A program made the position numbers and the translations under genes. From the NCBI RefSeq assembly GCF_002269505.1, contig NZ_NQKQ01000034.1, forward strand, positions 1 through 50,109: a DNA stretch of 50,109 bases, read 5' to 3'. This DNA is from Pseudomonas fragi (lineage in GTDB: Bacteria; Pseudomonadota; Gammaproteobacteria; Pseudomonadales; Pseudomonadaceae). The notes below the pieces were generated by a model, which did no database searches, had not been told where the DNA came from, and saw only the letters and a list, made by a program, of their open reading frames with translations. This document shows, one piece after another, positions 18,380-26,562 of this stretch; position 1 is the stretch's first letter; each line of letters opens with the position of its first letter.

Positions 18380-19696
18380 TTAAGCTTCATCATCTACTCC
18401 ATCAGGAGGCTGAATAGACATCTTACCGAACTCTTCGATCTGTCGATGGATATTGAATTCCTCAGTGATGATGTCGTTCAGTCGACCTTGCTGGGTTATC
18501 ACCAGCACCCGAGCAAAATCTAGGTAGTGCTTGTAGGTCGTCCTAATATCACCATGCCCCATCTGATTGACCAGCACCTGCGCGAATGCCGCATCTAAAA
18601 CATCGGAAATTGGATTGAGCAAATCCTTTCCTCGGTGTTGGATCATCATCATAGTCGGCCACCAATGACGCGCCTGATAAAAATTGTTCGTCGTACGGAA
18701 CGACTGATCCTGCTTGTGTGCAAGCTCCACCGCATATGTTGTTGCATCCGAGATCATCTTCTCGGTCACAGGCACCCCTGCTTTTGTAAGAAACAGAACA
18801 TCCGGAGAGCAAGGACGACCATATTTTTCCTTAAATTTTCTCTTGCGGGCTGGATATTCCTTCTCGGTGTAGTTCTTATAAATGTCGGACAGTGCATACG
18901 CCGGGATGTGGATAGTACGGGGCTTACTTCCCTTCCCCACCAGTGTGTATTCAAACTTTTTTTGCTCCTTGGCCATCGAGTCATACGGCATGATGTGCCG
19001 ATTAGGGCCCTTACCCACATAGGGGAATTCGCAAAGCTCCATAGGCCTGAGAGCAGTGGCTAGCTCAAAGCAAAAAAGGGTCGCATAGACGGTATCCGGA
19101 TAGGAGGTAATTAGCAGTTTAATCTCATCATCTGTGATCAAACTTTTGTGTCGTTTTTGCCTGGATTGTCTGTCTAAAACACGGATCGGATCGACGTCAA
19201 GAACGACTTTTGCACGTTTCTTTACATAGTTCAAAAGGGATTCGCTCTTGAAGTTTGCGATCCAGTTTTTGTACGAAACATTGACTAGCGTAGAAAAGTC
19301 ATGTTTTATCAGCCACGCAAAATAAGTGTATACAATAGTGGCATCTTCAAGAATAGTGGCTGAATGAGGCTTCAAACTGTTAGTACTTACTCTCTTGATT
19401 TTCCTAGCAATCTGCCATTTCTTAATATCAATATTGGAAACAGTGGTGTGATAGTTGCCTGGGTCGGTGCTTCTAAATTTATTCTGAGTAGAAAGGAAAC
19501 GATAAAACGCAGCGATTACGGTGGCGTATCGTTTGGAAGTTTGCTCTGAGGAGCGGGTCACCGAGTGCAGGTAGTAATTGACCATACTAACCAAAATAAT
19601 CTTAGACTTTACGTGAGCGACGAGAACGTAATGCGTAACCTCTGTACTGAGTATTGAGCTTACGTACGTCATGCGTCGTATCTTAATGTTTAGCAT
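18380..19696 (-). CDS. Tyrosine recombinase, third integrase of the island operon
   Basis: 438 aa from ATG 19696, which follows the upstream TGA by one base and has AGGG about ten bases before it; the longer frame from 19774 would overlap the upstream gene and is not preferred. An N-terminal SAM-like core-binding region is followed by the catalytic domain: Arg in ATALRPMELC, Lys near LVGKGSKPRTI, FYQARHWWPT as a degenerate HxxR box (Tyr at the His position), and QMGHGDIRTTYKHYLD with GH and the nucleophilic Tyr. It is the fourth recombination gene of the operon, translationally coupled to the preceding one. It resembles the gin integrases of GInt elements. Confidence 0.87.
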   Translation of the reverse strand: MLNIKIRRMTYVSSILSTEVTHYVLVAHVKSKIILVSMVNYYLHSVTRSSEQTSKRYATVIAAFYRFLSTQNKFRSTDPGNYHTTVSNIDIKKWQIARKIKRVSTNSLKPHSATILEDATIVYTYFAWLIKHDFSTLVNVSYKNWIANFKSESLLNYVKKRAKVVLDVDPIRVLDRQSRQKRHKSLITDDEIKLLITSYPDTVYATLFCFELATALRPMELCEFPYVGKGPNRHIMPYDSMAKEQKKFEYTLVGKGSKPRTIHIPAYALSDIYKNYTEKEYPARKRKFKEKYGRPCSPDVLFLTKAGVPVTEKMISDATTYAVELAHKQDQSFRTTNNFYQARHWWPTMMMIQHRGKDLLNPISDVLDAAFAQVLVNQMGHGDIRTTYKHYLDFARVLVITQQGRLNDIITEEFNIHRQIEEFGKMSIQPPDGVDDEA

Positions 19697-19697
19697 A

Positions 19698-20678
19698 TCA
19701 CTCGGCCCTGAATACTTGAATACCGTCAAAACCCCAGTCAATTTGAGGGACGCGAGCTTTTGACGCTTCTTCAAATTCTTGAAGTGGAACCTCTCTAAAA
19801 TTGAATTTCTGGAACGCAGCCGCAGATGCCAGGGATTTTGAGAACGGAATGTGCAACGTCACGGAGGCAAATCCTATTAATTTACGGAGCAGTTCTTTAA
19901 GTTCGGCTTGGGCAAAAACCGGTGCCTGAATCGCTACTATAAGAATGCCTTCTTTTTCTGGAAGCCCGCTGCAGAAGTTTTTGAAAGCGGAAATATAACG
20001 CTCCTGAAAAATATGGATCTCTATTTTTTCAGGGGATGGAAACTTTTTAAGGGTTTTTATATGAGCATCTAACTGCCTGTCCTTAGCATGTTCAAAGGCA
20101 TCATAATCATTGCCTTTCAAGTTTATATCAGCAAAGCTTATAGTCAGCGCCAAGAAATTTTTGGCATTCTTGACTGGGCGCGTTGCAGTGCTGCTGCATA
20201 ATATTTGATGGGCAGCGAGATCAATCGTTAGTCTAGTATTTTTTACCTGCGCTCCCAACAATTGACGCTTGAGCATTTCATTATGCTTACTCTGGTTCTC
20301 AAGAGTGGCAGTCATCTCTTTGGCTTCGAACATCATCAGGTCACTGTTCATTAGCGTAGTCAGATGCCTACTTATGGCAGACTCGATGTCTTTCGGATGC
20401 TGAATTTTCATCGCTTTAATTTCAGCTCGCAATTGGTCTAGATCATGTTCCCGCCTTGCAAGAAGGTCTTGAGTAGCTCCTGTGTCATCGACTAGCAGAG
20501 GAGCAATCGATTGACCTTGGCTGAAGGGTTTGAGATCGTTATAAAAGCGGTTGAAAGCTTGACGCGTGATGCCGGCGCGCTCCGAAAGAACTCCAATCTG
20601 GATTTTCGTCAGCCCATGTTCCAGTTGATGCTCCTTGATGAGGGAGATCAGCCGATTCCGGGTATCTTGACTACTCAT
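19698..20678 (-). CDS. HTH/coiled-coil accessory protein of the recombinase operon (TnpC/GinD-like, extended)
   Basis: 326 aa. The N-terminal ~70 residues look like a helix-turn-helix (GLTKIQIGVLSERAGITRQAFNRFYNDL). A coiled coil (about 75-155; REHDLDQLRAEIKAM and ENQSKHNEMLKRQLLG) follows. The C-terminal half (about 165-326; NFLALTISFADINL ... WGFDGIQVF) has alternating strand/helix character that I do not recognise. Small HTH-coil proteins accompany trios or pairs of tyrosine recombinases in Tn554-type and GInt elements, where they are needed for integration. Those are short, so the extra domain here is unusual. Its start overlaps the preceding recombinase stop by 4 bp. Confidence 0.7.
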   Translation of the reverse strand: MSSQDTRNRLISLIKEHQLEHGLTKIQIGVLSERAGITRQAFNRFYNDLKPFSQGQSIAPLLVDDTGATQDLLARREHDLDQLRAEIKAMKIQHPKDIESAISRHLTTLMNSDLMMFEAKEMTATLENQSKHNEMLKRQLLGAQVKNTRLTIDLAAHQILCSSTATRPVKNAKNFLALTISFADINLKGNDYDAFEHAKDRQLDAHIKTLKKFPSPEKIEIHIFQERYISAFKNFCSGLPEKEGILIVAIQAPVFAQAELKELLRKLIGFASVTLHIPFSKSLASAAAFQKFNFREVPLQEFEEASKARVPQIDWGFDGIQVFRAE

Positions 20679-22930
20679 ACATGAACCTCTAAGGCTGGAA
20701 TTAATTCAGCTTGCTGGCTGAGTTTGTTGAGATGGTTAGTGTTGGAGGAAATCTTCTCAAGTATCGCCTTTCTGGATTTGTCACTAAGGGAATTACCGCC
20801 TTTCTCAAGGATATTCGTATAAAATTTAATGTTGTCTTCCATCGCACGCTGGGCCTTTTGGACGATCACCGCGTGCTCGCAGCTTGGATCGCAGCTCGAT
20901 GGATTTGGTGGAAGCCCTTGTACATTGCCTTTTCGATGTACAAGACAAGGGGGGAGGTTAGGCGAAGAATAGGTTTGTGTACTTACACAAAAGCTACCAA
21001 CAGCCGTTCGATGGATAAACAACGGCTGTCCGGATGACAGCAGATGCGACACATAAGTAAGAATGGTGAGCCTTAGATGCCTTCCTTCAAATGCCCCTTT
21101 GTTAGCGTTGATGCGTTCAAGCAGGCGTTCAGCGCCAGGGCCGGAGGAGGTGCCTGTCTGAATCGCAGTAATCAAGTCGGCAAATTCGGCGGCATAATTC
21201 TGCTCGATTGCTGTTGCCACCGTACGGACAAGATACGGGTTTCTGCCAATGTACTTAAGGGTCATGGTGTAGCTTTTATGACCAAAAAGTAGGCGGATGA
21301 TGTCGATGTTGCGTTCATTGCGATTGATAAGGATCTCTGCAATCGTCTTCCGGAAGCGATGGACATGAATCCGATCGACACCCGTATGCAGTTCGATCTG
21401 GCTGATGATTTTGCCTATCGACTTTGTAGTGGTTGACTGTTTCGGGTGGGAGCGGCCGAATGATTTTCCTGACCGGAAGACGTAAGGGTTATCTTGAGAA
21501 ATCGTAATAACTCGAAGATTTTTAAGTTCTAGAATTCTCTGGGCAAGGAAATGGGGCAGGGGTAGTTCATCTACCTCACCGAAGTTTGGATCTTTGGCCG
21601 TCTTATAACGAGTCACTCGCAAAACATAATCTTTAGGGGCGTCGCGATCCGCATAAACATCGTCAAATTTGATCATGCGAATTTCACTGGCGCGTAGGCC
21701 TGTGAGAATACCTATCAGAATAAAAACGGCATTCCTTACGTGATCTAATCCGTCGGCATAGGACTTCGCCCACCAATATGAGACGCTCCGCTCTGGACGG
21801 CCATTCCGTAGTACGGTTTCATCTTTGCACGTCGTTTTCATGACGGTGCGGCCTTCGATCTCGATATTTAATTCTTGCTCGATTAATGGATCAGGCTTCC
21901 CTCTGGAAACGCATTTCTTACGATAAGTATCCAACCTGTTGTCGATAATGAATGCATTAGCTCGCAAAAGACACGGCAGCGCTTTCTCTGTCCAAAAGCA
22001 CGCATAATCAAGGAGCTTGCCTAGCTCTGACTCGGTAAAGGGTATCCAGCTTGAAAGCCTACCGGTAAACGCATGCGCGACTTGCTTTCGACGCTCAGTT
22101 GTATTGATGCACTCTAAGCCTACGCCGAGGTGCAGATTCTTAGGGAGGAGGTTCTGAGAGCTCAGTGTGCTCCATGTCTTTAAAATTCTGAAAAGTTCGG
22201 AGAACTTTTGGTAGCCTTCATCCTTCAGCTTGTCAAGTGACACATCCAGCATTCTGCTATTTATAATTTGAAGCGATTCTGGATCCCCGCTAAGGAAGTT
22301 CGGCTCTAGCACATAGCGTGAAAGTAACGAAAAAGCTTTAATGTTGAATATGGAGGTGCTGTAACTTCTGGTGTTATGAAAAGGCGAGTTCTCGGGAAGA
22401 AAATGCCATGCTAGTGCCTTTTTAAGTGCTGCTCGGTGCTCGTTCGGCTGGTTGAACAAAATTTTAGTTGCAATACCCCATCCATCTTTGAAAAGCACCC
22501 AAGTGTTTTCGCAGTAGAGTGAGTAAGCGGAGACGGGAAAATTGCCGTCTGGGTCGAGTCGAAGGCGCTCAGCAAGAGTATCCTGGATAGGAGCATTGAA
22601 TTCCTCGCTATCTCTCAGCAGCTCTTCAAGTGCAAGCTGGGCCTCAAGTTCATCATCTTCGATGAAATCAATTTCTTTGTCGTTTTCATGTATTTCATCA
22701 TCGAAGTCCTCTTCATCGTCCCTCGCAGTCACGAACTGATCCTCTGATGCATTCAGTGAAAATTCAGATGCTGCTCTGTAACCTGATATGCTGTGCTCCG
22801 TCGAGCCAGCGGATTCATCTAATGTGTGGTGATCTGTACTGGGACTCATTGCAGGAATCGACTTTTCGCCATTTCCAGCTTTTATGGATGCTAAGTATTG
22901 GGCGTCGAAGTCCTTAGGAGGATAATTCAT
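20675..22930 (-). CDS. Large tyrosine recombinase with complete catalytic set
   Basis: 751 aa. A strongly acidic N-terminal tract (about 60-115; ARDDEEDFDDEIHENDKE) precedes a core-binding region and a full catalytic domain: ILTGLRASEIRMIKF (Arg I), RYKTAKD (Lys), IHVHRFRKTIAEIL (HxxR) and LLFGHKSYTMTLKYIG (GH plus Tyr nucleophile). A C-terminal tail holds cysteines (PCLVHRKG, then SCDPSCEHA) that could bind zinc. Among the three integrases this one has the least degenerate active site, so it is the best candidate for the main strand-exchange enzyme. Start overlaps the previous gene's stop (ATGA). Confidence 0.9.
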   Translation of the reverse strand: MNYPPKDFDAQYLASIKAGNGEKSIPAMSPSTDHHTLDESAGSTEHSISGYRAASEFSLNASEDQFVTARDDEEDFDDEIHENDKEIDFIEDDELEAQLALEELLRDSEEFNAPIQDTLAERLRLDPDGNFPVSAYSLYCENTWVLFKDGWGIATKILFNQPNEHRAALKKALAWHFLPENSPFHNTRSYSTSIFNIKAFSLLSRYVLEPNFLSGDPESLQIINSRMLDVSLDKLKDEGYQKFSELFRILKTWSTLSSQNLLPKNLHLGVGLECINTTERRKQVAHAFTGRLSSWIPFTESELGKLLDYACFWTEKALPCLLRANAFIIDNRLDTYRKKCVSRGKPDPLIEQELNIEIEGRTVMKTTCKDETVLRNGRPERSVSYWWAKSYADGLDHVRNAVFILIGILTGLRASEIRMIKFDDVYADRDAPKDYVLRVTRYKTAKDPNFGEVDELPLPHFLAQRILELKNLRVITISQDNPYVFRSGKSFGRSHPKQSTTTKSIGKIISQIELHTGVDRIHVHRFRKTIAEILINRNERNIDIIRLLFGHKSYTMTLKYIGRNPYLVRTVATAIEQNYAAEFADLITAIQTGTSSGPGAERLLERINANKGAFEGRHLRLTILTYVSHLLSSGQPLFIHRTAVGSFCVSTQTYSSPNLPPCLVHRKGNVQGLPPNPSSCDPSCEHAVIVQKAQRAMEDNIKFYTNILEKGGNSLSDKSRKAILEKISSNTNHLNKLSQQAELIPALEVHV

Positions 22931-25173
22931 TGCATGTCCTCCTCTTCAAAAATAACTTGCAGGATTTCAAGGTCGCGGGGCAGCAGGGGGGAGTTACGCC
23001 GTTGGTACCTAGACGCCTCTCTGATTAGCTCTGGATCGTCCCAATTGTCCAAGATAGAGCTGATGATTTTGAGCTCCGTGCTGAAGGTGTTGCTATAGTC
23101 CGATTCACCTTCTTGCGGGTCGTCCAAAATTTCCTCCAAGTGGATCTGACGCTGAATGAGGAATGGAGCGGAGTCATCGAAGATGTTGCACTGCTTGCAA
23201 TGCAGGCAGTTCCTGATGCTGTAACAGCGCTCGCCAGGTTTCACATAATTTCGTGCTCCAGGCCACGTTGGGTTACGTTGATTCATGCAAGCCCAAAGTG
23301 CCTTCTCCATGCCTGGAATATGAAAAACCTTCATAGGTAGGTCTACTGCCTTAACTTCAGCGTAACCGAGCAATCCCTGATATTGACCTTGACGGAAGAG
23401 ATCCAACAGCGTTTCAAGCTCGGAGCGTAGTCGTTGATTAGCAGCTCTCAAGGCTTCTGGAGAGCTGGTGTAGTGCTCATCTGTTACTAGTAGATCCGCA
23501 TGCCCCATTTGCAGCGCAAGCAGGCCCAGGCTCGTCCCGTGCTCCTGCTGTTGCTGATACGCCCAAGTAGCTCTCAATCGTTTAGTTAGTTGAGAGGTCT
23601 TGGTTAAACGTTCGCCCTTCTCATAAATAGGATACTCACGCAAAAATTCGGTCACGCCTTGGTTAAACGCTTTGCTGTAAGCAATTGATGTATGTCTTCC
23701 ACCTCTCATTCCCCAGTTTTTCTTTTCCTTAATGCACAGAAACAACTGATTGAGGTCGTCCTCGGTCATAATGAAGGGTATGGCATCAAATGCCAATCCA
23801 GCTAATGGCTTTGATAACTCGTTCGCAAGCTTCACAAGATTGTAGCTGGAGTATGCATCGACTTTACTGCTGACTGCTATTATCTCCTTCGGGGCATAAA
23901 ATGGCTTGCCGATCCCTTGCGAACGGTTTTTTTCTGACTGAATGACAGCTACCGCTTCTTTCACTGCACCTGTTAATGGGTGTTCAAGATTTGAAAAGTC
24001 AATGGCAAGAACGGTTTCCTTGTTCCAGTTAGATTGCAGCATGATAAACATTACTATACAGGCCATATCAACGATAGACGGATAGTACATTCTAAGAAAT
24101 TCGTCGGTATTGCTGACTTGGATGGGGTACTTTTTGTGGCGAAAATGCGTAAGGCGCAGCAGTATAACGTCAACAATGTTTTTGCATGTTTTTAAGGACA
24201 TATTGGCTTCAAAGGTATATCTCGAGGCTAACTCTTCCTTCGAAATATACATTGGGAAGCCATTTTCAAGGAATGTCTTTACCAATCTTGCTGGATCTGG
24301 GTTCCAATGGTGGAATAATCTAGCTTGGAAATGATCCTTTGGATTTTCAACAATATATTGCGAGCCTTCGGCTTCGTAGATCTTCATAATCTTCGAGCGG
24401 ATCTGTTTTCCTTGAAGTAGGCCCTGGAGCTCTTCATCATTACTAGCTTTGATGCGCCATCTAATTGGCAAATTTAGAAGCGGCAGTTCGTTGTCGAGGC
24501 ACATTTGTACCCATTCGAAAAATTCAGCTCGCGAGTATTTTCTGTTAACAGGAGCGAGAACCTCTTCCATTGTGTAGGGATGAGCAGATTCGACACGTTT
24601 TCGAAACTCAATTTTTTCGTAAAGTTTATTCACATGCGTTGTAAGCGCGTATTTAACCGCATCATACGTGCCGTCTATCAGGGGGCTGGTTACCTTCGGA
24701 TTTCGCGCCTCGGTTCGACCCACACCCAAATTCAATTGAGGCAAATCAAGTCCCAAGTTTGCAGCAGCATGAAGCATTGATCCAAGATTGCTGGCTATCG
24801 AGTCTGGATGCCCATTTTCAATTGCCCAACTACGGAATCGAGAAAACAAGCTGTGCGTGATCTGCCCATAATGCCAAAGCTTAAAAGGTTCTGAACAAGT
24901 CTTGTTGTACTCTATAGCGAAATCAAAAAAAATACTGATGCCACCACGAGGTGATGACACTACCCCGCGCCTATGAGTCCTTGCGAAAACCGTCATGACA
25001 AGGTGCAGCGCTATGCAAATATGCTTGTTTACATCCCAAAAATGGTGTCCTTGATAACTGCACTCAATATTAAAGCCGTCAATGGTAGTAACCAATTCGT
25101 ACGGGCTTTCAGTAATTGGCTTGAATAGACCATGCACGCTTCGTGGCGTTAATGGTTTTATTGTTTCACTCAT
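22927..25173 (-). CDS. Large tyrosine recombinase-like protein with degenerate Arg-I box
   Basis: 748 aa from ATG 25173 (MSETIKPLTPRS); an ATG at 25215 would overlap the kinase gene by 28 bp and is the alternative. The C-terminal half has an integrase-like fold. MFIMLQSNWNKETVLAIDF is in the box-I position, where the catalytic Arg appears replaced. LTKRLRATWAY and LQMGHADLLVTDEHYTS follow, with GH and a candidate Tyr. A downstream cysteine cluster (CYSIRNCLHCKQC) may bind zinc. Such ~750-aa proteins open gin-type operons. It starts 14 bp after the kinase stop and is the second gene of the operon. Confidence 0.85.
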   Translation of the reverse strand: MSETIKPLTPRSVHGLFKPITESPYELVTTIDGFNIECSYQGHHFWDVNKHICIALHLVMTVFARTHRRGVVSSPRGGISIFFDFAIEYNKTCSEPFKLWHYGQITHSLFSRFRSWAIENGHPDSIASNLGSMLHAAANLGLDLPQLNLGVGRTEARNPKVTSPLIDGTYDAVKYALTTHVNKLYEKIEFRKRVESAHPYTMEEVLAPVNRKYSRAEFFEWVQMCLDNELPLLNLPIRWRIKASNDEELQGLLQGKQIRSKIMKIYEAEGSQYIVENPKDHFQARLFHHWNPDPARLVKTFLENGFPMYISKEELASRYTFEANMSLKTCKNIVDVILLRLTHFRHKKYPIQVSNTDEFLRMYYPSIVDMACIVMFIMLQSNWNKETVLAIDFSNLEHPLTGAVKEAVAVIQSEKNRSQGIGKPFYAPKEIIAVSSKVDAYSSYNLVKLANELSKPLAGLAFDAIPFIMTEDDLNQLFLCIKEKKNWGMRGGRHTSIAYSKAFNQGVTEFLREYPIYEKGERLTKTSQLTKRLRATWAYQQQQEHGTSLGLLALQMGHADLLVTDEHYTSSPEALRAANQRLRSELETLLDLFRQGQYQGLLGYAEVKAVDLPMKVFHIPGMEKALWACMNQRNPTWPGARNYVKPGERCYSIRNCLHCKQCNIFDDSAPFLIQRQIHLEEILDDPQEGESDYSNTFSTELKIISSILDNWDDPELIREASRYQRRNSPLLPRDLEILQVIFEEEDMQ

Positions 25174-25187
25174 TAGGCTTGGCCGCG

Positions 25188-26105
25188 TCAAAGAGTGGAC
25201 TTGATGGTTGTCCATGCAGCGTTAACTGCCCGTTCGTATTCATCGAGCGTGCCTGTGTTGTAAATGGTCAGATCGCCCTCTTTGATGGCAATCCCGCTTT
25301 CTGAGGGGTGTGGGTTAACTGCTTTTGCGCTTGGGCGAATTATGTGCCAAATCTCACCGCCGAGTTTACGAATATAATCGGCTTCGTTCTCGAATCGAAT
25401 GTCTTTGATGATAATTAAAGATTTGCCACTAAGGTTGATCTTGCTTTTGTAGATTTTTTTTTCTGCGGTGAGTTTAAGGTTCTCAGTCAGTTGTTTTTCG
25501 TTTTTAAATTTGTGTTTGGTATTTTGAATATTCATGTGAGCATTCACATGTGATTGGTATTGTGTGTCAAAATTAGGAAAGTCCCGATGAACCAGTGCCT
25601 TGATGTGTTCTACCAGCTCTGCAGGAGTAGCCTCCCACAGCTCGTCCTCAATGTGTTTGGCTTCGTTCAACTGTGAATCAGAAAGGCCAAAAATCGCTTG
25701 AGTAGCGAGAGTGAAGGGGCTGTTGGGATTATTCAAGGTAGCTGTTATGTTCGAGGAAGCCGGGGTCTCCCTGCAGGCTGGGGCTGTGGCGGATGAGATA
25801 ACAGGTTGATGGTTGATCTCGCGGTCAGCACGCTTCAACCAGTGCAACGGATCACGCTCCCGCATCCACTCAGTACCTACATGTTGAAACAGTTGCCGAG
25901 GTGAACGGCCCCAAGAGCTAAGAACTACCTCTTTTGCGTTATCATCCCAAGTCTCTGTTTCCGTTAGGCCGAATAGCGCCTTGCAGCCTTCCTTCAAAGG
26001 ATCTGCCAACGCATAGGTCGCTACCTCTGGATGGGCCATAAGAAGGGCAGCTGCAGTGTCCTTCCCTGAGCGGGCTTTGGCGGCAAGGCCGAGGATCTTT
26101 CTCAT
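25188..26105 (-). CDS. Phage-type deoxynucleoside monophosphate kinase, first gene of the recombinase operon
   Basis: 305 aa; ATG 26105 has AGGAG eight bases upstream. Predicted to phosphorylate dNMPs, including dTMP, with ATP. Walker A GLAAKARSGKDT (6-17), the TYALADPLKE motif, the SPRQLFQHVGTEWMR segment, KDIRFENEADYIRKLGG (about 234-250) and ESGIA with a YNTGTLDE ending are the hallmarks of T4 gp1-like dNMP kinases. Between about 98 and 225 it has an extra segment in which TQAIFGLSDSQLNEA resembles CKALFGLTETETWDD near residue 42, suggesting partial internal duplication. It ends 14 bp before the first recombinase gene and lies beside the interrupted tmk, which it can plausibly replace. Confidence 0.88.
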   Translation of the reverse strand: MRKILGLAAKARSGKDTAAALLMAHPEVATYALADPLKEGCKALFGLTETETWDDNAKEVVLSSWGRSPRQLFQHVGTEWMRERDPLHWLKRADREINHQPVISSATAPACRETPASSNITATLNNPNSPFTLATQAIFGLSDSQLNEAKHIEDELWEATPAELVEHIKALVHRDFPNFDTQYQSHVNAHMNIQNTKHKFKNEKQLTENLKLTAEKKIYKSKINLSGKSLIIIKDIRFENEADYIRKLGGEIWHIIRPSAKAVNPHPSESGIAIKEGDLTIYNTGTLDEYERAVNAAWTTIKSTL

Positions 26106-26160
26106 CGGTGAATCTCCTGAATGGCCCGGATCTATTGGGTTCTGGCGGTTAGCAAGTTGG

Positions 26161-26190
26161 TTTACATATAAAGGTATTACGAAGTATATC
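26161..26190 (+). promoter_or_regulatory. Possible outward-reading promoter at the island right end
   Basis: TTTACA (26161-26166), an 18-bp spacer and TATATC (26185-26190) resemble a sigma-70 promoter reading toward tmk-holB. The insertion separates holB and tatD from the native upstream promoter, so an outward promoter would be useful. GTTTACAT also occurs twice (26160-26167 and 26196-26203) and might instead be recombinase arm sites. Confidence 0.4.
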
Positions 26191-26223
26191 ATGGTGTTTA
26201 CATTGGGCTCTATTCCGAAACAA

Positions 26224-26562
26224 GATGCCACTTATGCCTATCAGGGCGGTGGCCGGGGCTTGCCCCATGAGCGCATCGCGACCCTGGAGACCTTTGTGCA
26301 AGGCACACTGCGCCCTGATCTGACCCTGGTGTTCGACCTGCCGATTGAAGTCGGCATGGCCCGTGCCAGCGCTCGCGGCCGACTGGACCGCTTTGAGCAG
26401 GAAGGTCGCAGGTTTTTCGATGCGGTGCGCAGTACCTATCTTGAGCGCGCCAGGCTTGAGCCTGGGCGCTACCGTCTGATCGACGCCGCGCAAACCCTGG
26501 AACAGGTACAGGGCCAGCTCGACGTTCTGGTGCCGGAGTTGCTGGTGCTGCACCGTGGCTGA
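26224..26562 (+). pseudogene. tmk: Thymidylate kinase, 3' fragment cut by the island
   Basis: The last 112 codons of Tmk (DATYAYQGGGRGLPHERIA ... RGRLDRFEQEG ... LLVLHRG). The usual protein is about 210 aa. The fragment begins inside the conserved DRFTDATYAYQG motif, so the P-loop, the DR motif and the dTMP pocket are missing. An ATG at 26191 in the island is in frame and could give a 123-aa fusion, but not an active kinase. The stop overlaps the GTG start of holB, as in intact Pseudomonas loci. Tmk is normally essential for dTTP supply, which implies that another dTMP kinase is present. Confidence 0.93.

Noticed and set aside
26056..26190. Extended N-terminus of the tmk-fragment frame
   Set aside because: The upstream extension runs antisense to the dNMP kinase start and lacks Tmk features; it is a chance continuation of frame.
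26106..26231. Longer dNMP kinase start at 26231
   Set aside because: The extra 42 residues cross the island/tmk junction and lack similarity; ATG 26105 has a strong AGGAG.
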